DNA of 64,000 nucleotides from positions 186,001 to 250,000 of the forward strand of contig JAEUHZ010000021.1 in assembly GCA_016795205.1 (NCBI GenBank), in the 5' to 3' direction. The notes below the pieces were generated by a model. The model was not told the DNA's origin. It searched no databases and saw only the letters and a list, made by a program, of their open reading frames with translations. A program made the translations under genes and the position numbers. Every line of letters starts with the position of its first letter. Position 1 is the stretch's first letter. This document shows positions 59,338 to 64,000 of this stretch, piece after piece. The stretch is from Planctomycetota bacterium. Its GTDB lineage: Bacteria > Planctomycetota > UBA1135 > GCA-002686595.

Positions 59338-61425
59338 TCAGAGCCTCTCGAGCGCTCCGATGTCGCATCCGCCCGGAGTCAGCGGTCGGCCGTTGCCCGC
59401 GAAATCGATCCGCAGCGGGAGCGAGGCCCCGCTGTCGATGGCCGGGCTCGTGGCCTGCAAGCGGAAGTCTCCGGCGGCGGCGTTCTGGAACAGGGGGTTC
59501 GCGGTCAGGTTGTTCTGGGCGCTGACCGTCCCCTGAGCGACCGTCACCGACGACGCGGGGCTGTAGACGATGTTGTTGCGCACCCGCGTTTGATCCTGGC
59601 TGCTGGCGGTCACGAACTGCCACGGCCCGGCCGAAGGCGTCGCGCGGTACACCGTGTTGTTGTCGATCCGCGTGCCCACGGGCACTGGTCCGATCCCGCG
59701 CGCCGACACTCGCACCGAGGCGCCCCAGTTCGCGCCCGTGTGGTCGAAGATGTTGTTGCGCACCGTCACGTGACGGCCCCACACGAGCACGAACGTGTCG
59801 ACCTGGCTCGCGGGAGGCACGGAGAAGCGGTTCCCCTCGAGGACCACGTTCTCGACGACCTGCTGCACGCCGCCCGAGCCACCGTTCTCCGTGTTCTCCG
59901 GCCCGATCTCGAGCACCCAGACGGTCGTGGCGCGGAAGACGTTGTCCGTGATGCTCACGAACTCGGCCTTCTTCGGCGCGTGGATGCCGAGCAGGCGCGT
60001 CGCGGATTGTCCAGCACGCTGGAAGAGGTTCGCCTGCCACAGCGAGCGGCTGACGTACGTGCGCAACAACGAGTTCCCGATCGCGTTGTCGAATCGGTTG
60101 CCCATCACCGCCAGGTGGCGGGGCGGATCGTTCACGACGTTCGGGTTGTAGGCCGGCGCGTAGTACAGGCCGTACGTGCCGTTGTCGAGGATCGAGCAAT
60201 CGGCCACCGTGTTGCCGATGCAGGCCGAGTCGTGGCCGGCCACCGCCGTGCGGAACCCGCGCACCGTCGAGCGCAGGAGCAGCGAATCGCGCCCGAGCTG
60301 GACGCCCGTGTCGCTCGCGCTGGGATGCGGGCCGCTGAAGTCCACGTCCACGATGCGCACGTCGCTCACCGAGGGCGTCAGGGCGATCCCGTTGCCCGCG
60401 TGGCTGGCCTGGATCACCGGGTTCGCCCCGGTTCCGTAGGCGCCGATCGTGTAGGGCCCGTTGCGGCCGCTGGCGGAGATCGACGTGGACATGGGCCAGA
60501 CGTCGCCGCGCCGGAAGAGCACGCGCCGCGGTCCATGCGAAGCGAACAGCGTGTTCATCGCCCGCGCCGCGGTCCGATAGGCCGTTCCCGGCGTCAGACC
60601 GTCGTTCGAGTCGTTGCCCGTGGCCGAGACGTAGTAGGTCCGCCCCGCGTACACCACGTCCGGATCGGTGACGGTGATGTCCTGGTGGTAGTCGTGGATC
60701 GTGCCGCCGGGCTCCGTGACCTGCAGGCTGACGCGGTACGTGCCCGGGGTCTCGAACACGTGCGCCGTCACGTACCCGAAGGCGCTGTTCTTGGGCTTGC
60801 CGTTGATCGCCCAGGTACCGCTACCCTCGTCGCCGAAGTCCCAGCGGTAGTGCATGCTCGCGTAGTCGGGTGTCGAGCCACCGGGCTGGATCACGCCGCT
60901 GGCCTCGCCCACGGCGTCGAAGAACACCGAGAGCGGTGCCACGCCGCTGGTCCGGTTGGCGCTCGACATGGTCGGCGTGCCCGGGTTGCCCTGCTCGACC
61001 GTGAGGCGCACGTGGGCCAGGACGCCGGGGGGCTGACCCACCGGCGTTCGGTAGAGGACGAACGCGTCGTAGACGCCAGCCGGCAGCCAATTGGCGACCG
61101 CGCTGTTGATCGAGACCTGCACGCTCGTCGAGCTGCCCGGCGGCAGGAAGCCATTCGAGGTCGAGAAGCTGGCCCAGGCCAGGCTCTGCCGGGTGCGCCA
61201 CAGCATGCCCTGCCCCGTGGTGTTCACGAGCGGCAGCGTGCTGCTCCCCGAGGGGAACGGGCCGCCCTCCGGCCCGGCGAAGTCGATCGTCGACGGTGTC
61301 GGAGCTGGGAGGGCCGCCGCCGGCAACCCGAGGACGACTGCGCCGAGCCATCCGATCATCCAGCCTGTCGCTCTGCGCCAGCCCAGGCCGCGATTCTCCG
61401 CGGCGGTCCCCGTCCTCGATGCCAT
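59338..61425 (-). CDS. Secreted PKD/parallel beta-helix protein, paralogue
   Basis: This 695-residue protein has a cleavable signal peptide (about residues 1-42, ending LPAAALPAP) with no lipobox, unlike its paralogue. A short BACON-like beta domain, a PKD domain (AHVFETPGTYRVSLQVTEPGG) and a long parallel beta-helix follow. Many segments match the protein at 56134-58275 almost exactly, for example GIHAPKKAEFVSITDNVF and ENTENGGSGGVQQVVENVV. The pair therefore arose by duplication, with one copy lipid-anchored and one released. No catalytic triad is visible. The start at 61425 lies about 400 bases from the next gene. Confidence 0.86.
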   Translation of the reverse strand: MASRTGTAAENRGLGWRRATGWMIGWLGAVVLGLPAAALPAPTPSTIDFAGPEGGPFPSGSSTLPLVNTTGQGMLWRTRQSLAWASFSTSNGFLPPGSSTSVQVSINSAVANWLPAGVYDAFVLYRTPVGQPPGVLAHVRLTVEQGNPGTPTMSSANRTSGVAPLSVFFDAVGEASGVIQPGGSTPDYASMHYRWDFGDEGSGTWAINGKPKNSAFGYVTAHVFETPGTYRVSLQVTEPGGTIHDYHQDITVTDPDVVYAGRTYYVSATGNDSNDGLTPGTAYRTAARAMNTLFASHGPRRVLFRRGDVWPMSTSISASGRNGPYTIGAYGTGANPVIQASHAGNGIALTPSVSDVRIVDVDFSGPHPSASDTGVQLGRDSLLLRSTVRGFRTAVAGHDSACIGNTVADCSILDNGTYGLYYAPAYNPNVVNDPPRHLAVMGNRFDNAIGNSLLRTYVSRSLWQANLFQRAGQSATRLLGIHAPKKAEFVSITDNVFRATTVWVLEIGPENTENGGSGGVQQVVENVVLEGNRFSVPPASQVDTFVLVWGRHVTVRNNIFDHTGANWGASVRVSARGIGPVPVGTRIDNNTVYRATPSAGPWQFVTASSQDQTRVRNNIVYSPASSVTVAQGTVSAQNNLTANPLFQNAAAGDFRLQATSPAIDSGASLPLRIDFAGNGRPLTPGGCDIGALERL

Positions 61426-61837
61426 GCTCGCCCCCTTCTCGATGTGTGCCTGCCCGTCTCCCGATTGCGAACGTCAACCCACCGCGGCCCAGGGCCGGCG
61501 CAGCAGGAGAAGCGCGTTGTCCGCTCCACCCCCGCGGGTGCATGAACAGACCATAATGCAACTTCGTACTACCGCAAGGCCCTGGCTGGGTCCTGGATCG
61601 ACCGGCGTCGAGTTCCCGTACGGTAGCGGGGGACCTCGAAGCCGCAATCGTGCTGGCTCGGAGGGGCTCTCAGGGCCTGCCAGACCCCATTCCCCCGTGC
61701 CAACGGCGGACGTATCGGGGGGGGCCGGCCGCGGTCTTGAGCGGCAGGGCGGAAAGTGCGGACAGGCCTGGGTCCGGAGCGAGGCCCCGGGGGGGGGCCG
61801 GACCGCGAGAGCCCCGCGCAGGCCCCCTGCGCGCTGC
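61426..61837. other. Intergenic region between beta-helix and exosortase genes
   Basis: This stretch of about 410 bases is the 5' region of the beta-helix gene and the 3' region of the exosortase gene, both on the minus strand. It holds G runs of eight and nine bases near 61717 and 61789 and a locally AT-richer patch near 61548-61570 that could include the beta-helix promoter. No coding region or hairpin of note is seen. Confidence 0.4.
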
Positions 61838-63613
61838 TCAGGCAGAGCGCAGCGCTCCGAGACCCAGGTCGTAGGCCGCCAGGGCAGCGTTCGTGACGCC
61901 GTGCGCGACGACCGCAGCCGTGAGGGATCCGGTGCGCACGAAGACGAGCCCGTAGAGGGCACCGGCGATCGTCGCTCCGATCCAGTGCTCGTGGAGCAGC
62001 CCGAAGATCAGGGTCGAGACGATCCAGGCCACGATCGACACGCTCCCGGGCGCCACCTGCCGCCAGTTCATCGAGGTCAACCGGCGCAGCAGGTAGCCGC
62101 GGAAGGCCAGCTCCTCCGCCAGCGGGAACACGACGACGTACCCGACGAGGCGCACGATGAACGAGAGCCGGCCCCAAACCCCCTCGCGAACCCACGCCAC
62201 CTCGTCGGCGAGCTCGGCCGATCCGGGTGACGGCAGCGCCACCCAGGCCAGCGCGGCGGCGAGACCGAGCACGATCGCTGCGCCGAGTCGGCGGTCCTTC
62301 TGGAGCTCGTACTCCCGCCAGAAGTAGAGCAGAGCGAGCGCTGCCAGGCTCGTGCGCACCGGCTCGAGCAGCGGCGCGCTTTCCTGGAAGGCCTGCGTGA
62401 CCATCCCCGCGGCGACGGCCAGCAGGAACGGGGTCAGGTAGGCGGCCGTGGCGTCCCCGTGTGCTGCTTCGTCGGCTGCGAGGGGCGCATCCTCGCCCCG
62501 CCAGAAGCAGTGCATGCGGCGCGAAACGGCGACGAGGCCGAGCGCCACGGCCGAGAACGACAGCGTGCCCGCGACCGAGTGAAACCCTCCGGCCGCCAAG
62601 TCCGCGTGGCCGTGGCTCCCGAGGAGCGCGAGGCCGGCAAGCCGCAGCACGTTGACGAGCCACACGATGGAGACGCCGATCACCGGCAGGAGCAGGGCCA
62701 TCGGGAAGCGCAGCTGCTGGCGGAACACCGCCAGGTACGCCACCAGGAACACGATGGCCAGGCCGATGCCCTCGAAGCCCGAGCACTGCGGCGCCACGCG
62801 CACTTGGAACTCCGGGGTGCCGAAGACGAACTCAGCATCCGAGGCGTACGTCTCCGGCACGAACAGCGCCAGGCAGCGCACCGCCAGCCAGAGCGTCGGC
62901 CCACGCAGCGGTTCGCGCAGATCGTCCGCGACGTACTTCCCCGCGAGCCAGGCGACCACGCCCAGGATCACGGCCCCGATGAGGAAACCCGCGCTGCGAC
63001 GCAGCCAGGCCAACAGGCTCGGGAGCGGCTGGCAGAGCAGCGCGGCGAAGACCGAAGTCGCCGCTGCGGCTGCAGCCCAAGCCAGCAGGACGAGCCCAGG
63101 CCGTTCCGCACCCGCCAGCTCCTCGTCGAAGACGCGCGTGCTGAGCCGAAAGAGGACTGCGAAGCTCGCGACCTGCGCCGCCAGCAGGCCCGCGATACGC
63201 GCCTTGGAGCGCGGTGCGCTGCTCGCGGATGGCGCGGGATGCGCCGCGTGCTGTGGGCCGAACAGCAGGAGTGCCGTGGCCACGGCCAGCAGGATCTGGG
63301 GCGCCACGTTCGCGCGCGCCATGAGCCGCAGCCAAGGGTCGGGCGAGTCCGCCAGCGGGATCCCCGTGAAGCTGCCGAGCAGCAACAGAAGCTCGGCGAG
63401 CAGCAGCGCGCCCGCCATGTAGATCCCACTCGAAGGGCGCGCCGCTGGCCCGGGCGCTCCGGCCCCCGCGGAGCTGCGCCCGGCGAGCCCGCCCGGCGAG
63501 CCCGGCGCGGAGACCCCGGGCTGGCCCGTGGGACCAGGGGGTTCGGCGGAGGGGCCGCTCGGAAGGCGGGGAGGCACGCTGCGGGTTTGCCTGAGTCCGG
63601 GGGCTCTGTCCAT
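61838..63613 (-). CDS. Exosortase fused to CPBP (CAAX-type) protease, exosortase E-like
   Basis: This 591-residue polytopic membrane protein joins two enzymes. The exosortase part has Cys277 (APQCSGFEG), Arg324 (NVLRLAGL) and His345 (GGFHSVAG), the catalytic set of the family. The C-terminal part is a CPBP intramembrane protease with AEELAFRGYLL (EExxxR), FGLLHEHW and AHGVTNAAL. Family knowledge: this fusion is exosortase E/protease of the VPEID-CTERM system, which cleaves and sorts proteins with a C-terminal tripartite tail. A Pro/Gly-rich, disordered cytoplasmic N-terminus of about 65 residues precedes the first membrane segment. The ATG at 63613 lacks a good ribosome site, so a later start is possible. 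A protein with a matching tail ends just upstream. Confidence 0.9.
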   Translation of the reverse strand: MDRAPGLRQTRSVPPRLPSGPSAEPPGPTGQPGVSAPGSPGGLAGRSSAGAGAPGPAARPSSGIYMAGALLLAELLLLLGSFTGIPLADSPDPWLRLMARANVAPQILLAVATALLLFGPQHAAHPAPSASSAPRSKARIAGLLAAQVASFAVLFRLSTRVFDEELAGAERPGLVLLAWAAAAAATSVFAALLCQPLPSLLAWLRRSAGFLIGAVILGVVAWLAGKYVADDLREPLRGPTLWLAVRCLALFVPETYASDAEFVFGTPEFQVRVAPQCSGFEGIGLAIVFLVAYLAVFRQQLRFPMALLLPVIGVSIVWLVNVLRLAGLALLGSHGHADLAAGGFHSVAGTLSFSAVALGLVAVSRRMHCFWRGEDAPLAADEAAHGDATAAYLTPFLLAVAAGMVTQAFQESAPLLEPVRTSLAALALLYFWREYELQKDRRLGAAIVLGLAAALAWVALPSPGSAELADEVAWVREGVWGRLSFIVRLVGYVVVFPLAEELAFRGYLLRRLTSMNWRQVAPGSVSIVAWIVSTLIFGLLHEHWIGATIAGALYGLVFVRTGSLTAAVVAHGVTNAALAAYDLGLGALRSA

Positions 63614-63796
63614 GCCACCGGGGGGTTTCGGTCCTTCGGGCGGCAAGCCGTAGTCGAGGCGCTGGGCAACTCGGCGGGGCACCACGTCGAGTGCCCGGGA
63701 GGGTCAAGCGCCGTGTGGGCCGGTCAGGCCGTCGAACCGCACACGTCGCTCACGCCGGTCCTGCCGTGCAGGTCGCGAAGGATCACCGACCCGCGT

Positions 63797-63815
63797 GGCC
63801 GGGCGCGGGCCGGCC
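63797..63815. terminator. Possible terminator hairpin after the CTERM gene
   Basis: GGCCGG and CCGGCC flank a seven-base loop, 13 bases beyond the stop of the right-edge gene on the minus strand. The stem is only six pairs but fully GC. A short stem like this is common in GC-rich DNA, so it is a weak call. Confidence 0.3.
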
Positions 63816-63827
63816 GACGCCCAGGGG

Positions 63828-64000
63828 TCAGCTCGACTTCACCCGGTTCGCACGCCGCCGCATGCGCGACGTGAGAATGAGCACTCCCCCCACGAGGAGC
63901 ACGGCCAAGCCGATCATCAGGTTGGGGTTGATCTCGGGTGCGTCGACGAGCGTCCCTCCGCCCGCCTGTTGCCCGCTGAGCCGCCTTCCCTGGGCCGCGG
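63828..64000 (-). CDS. C-terminus of a protein with a VPEID/PEP-CTERM-like sorting signal (truncated at window edge)
   Basis: The last 56 residues of a minus-strand gene enter from the right edge. They comprise a Gly/Gln-rich linker, the motif APEINPN (first seven residues start at 63941), one hydrophobic helix of about 17 residues (LMIGLAVLLVGGVLIL) and a basic tail RMRRRANRVKSS. This is the tripartite form of exosortase sorting tails; PEIN stands where the exosortase-E targets have PEID. The gene lies directly upstream of the exosortase-protease fusion, so it is the likely native substrate. The rest of the protein is outside the window. A simple C-terminal membrane anchor is the alternative. 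Confidence 0.72.
   Translation of the reverse strand, partial: AAQGRRLSGQQAGGGTLVDAPEINPNLMIGLAVLLVGGVLILTSRMRRRANRVKSS

Noticed and set aside
61569-62786. A 405-codon minus-strand frame overlapping the exosortase-protease gene
   Set aside because: Arg/Gly/Pro-rich without motifs, out of frame with the exosortase-protease fusion that has clear catalytic residues.

Overview
The window is a very GC-rich (roughly 70 % by eye), densely packed bacterial chromosome segment without rRNA, tRNA, CRISPR or recognisable insertion sequences. The gene set suggests a Gram-negative, environmental, metabolically anaerobic or facultative bacterium, most plausibly Planctomycetota and less likely Myxococcota or Acidobacteriota. 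The pointers are a planctomycete-type ECF sigma factor coupled to a Ser/Thr kinase, outer-membrane multiheme cytochromes, an exosortase, and large secreted beta-helix proteins. The phylum call is an inference and weak.

Region 1 (1-6.7 kb) is central carbon metabolism: a 5'-truncated pyruvate:ferredoxin oxidoreductase, a translationally coupled dihydroorotate-dehydrogenase-like flavoprotein, and a convergent pyruvate phosphate dikinase. Region 2 (7-14.9 kb) holds two overlapping unknown genes, a Ser/Thr kinase fused to a formylglycine-generating-enzyme-like domain, its coupled ECF sigma factor, and a large orphan lipoprotein.

Region 3 (15.3-25.9 kb) looks like a complete extracellular electron transfer conduit. 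A minus-strand operon encodes an outer-membrane barrel, a 13-heme lipoprotein cytochrome, an OmcA/MtrC-type decaheme lipoprotein, a small membrane-anchored unknown, and a tetraheme cytochrome with a cysteine-rich tail. A divergent gene encodes an inner-membrane NapC/ImcH-like hexaheme quinol dehydrogenase. Thirty-three CXXCH motifs lie in about 9 kb. A hemerythrin-like protein and a small beta-barrel follow.

Region 4 (26-49 kb) is a divergent biosynthetic locus that mixes natural-product and glycan genes. Leftward are a metallo-hydrolase, a GT-C-like membrane protein, an asparagine-synthase-type amidotransferase, a GT2, a WecB/TagA/CpsF transferase, a phosphopantetheinyl transferase, and an NRPS module (C-A-PCP) whose adenylation domain contains a luciferase-like monooxygenase. 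Rightward are a PKS with the order KS-AT-KR-DH-ACP-TE, a methyltransferase, a GT2, a polysaccharide deacetylase and a GT4. The phosphopantetheinyl transferase could activate both carrier proteins. The set suggests an acylated or peptidyl glycan or glycolipid at the cell surface.

Region 5 (49-64 kb) continues the surface theme. It has a two-subunit molybdenum hydroxylase, a GT2, an O-antigen-ligase/polymerase-like protein, a second GT-C-like protein, a duplicated pair of PKD/beta-helix proteins flanking a methyltransferase, and an exosortase fused to a CPBP (CAAX-type) protease. At the right edge is the C-terminus of a protein bearing a VPEID/PEP-CTERM-like sorting tail, the expected kind of substrate for that exosortase. 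No Wzx flippase, Wzz or initiating sugar-phosphate transferase is seen, so any full export pathway extends beyond this window or is unusual.
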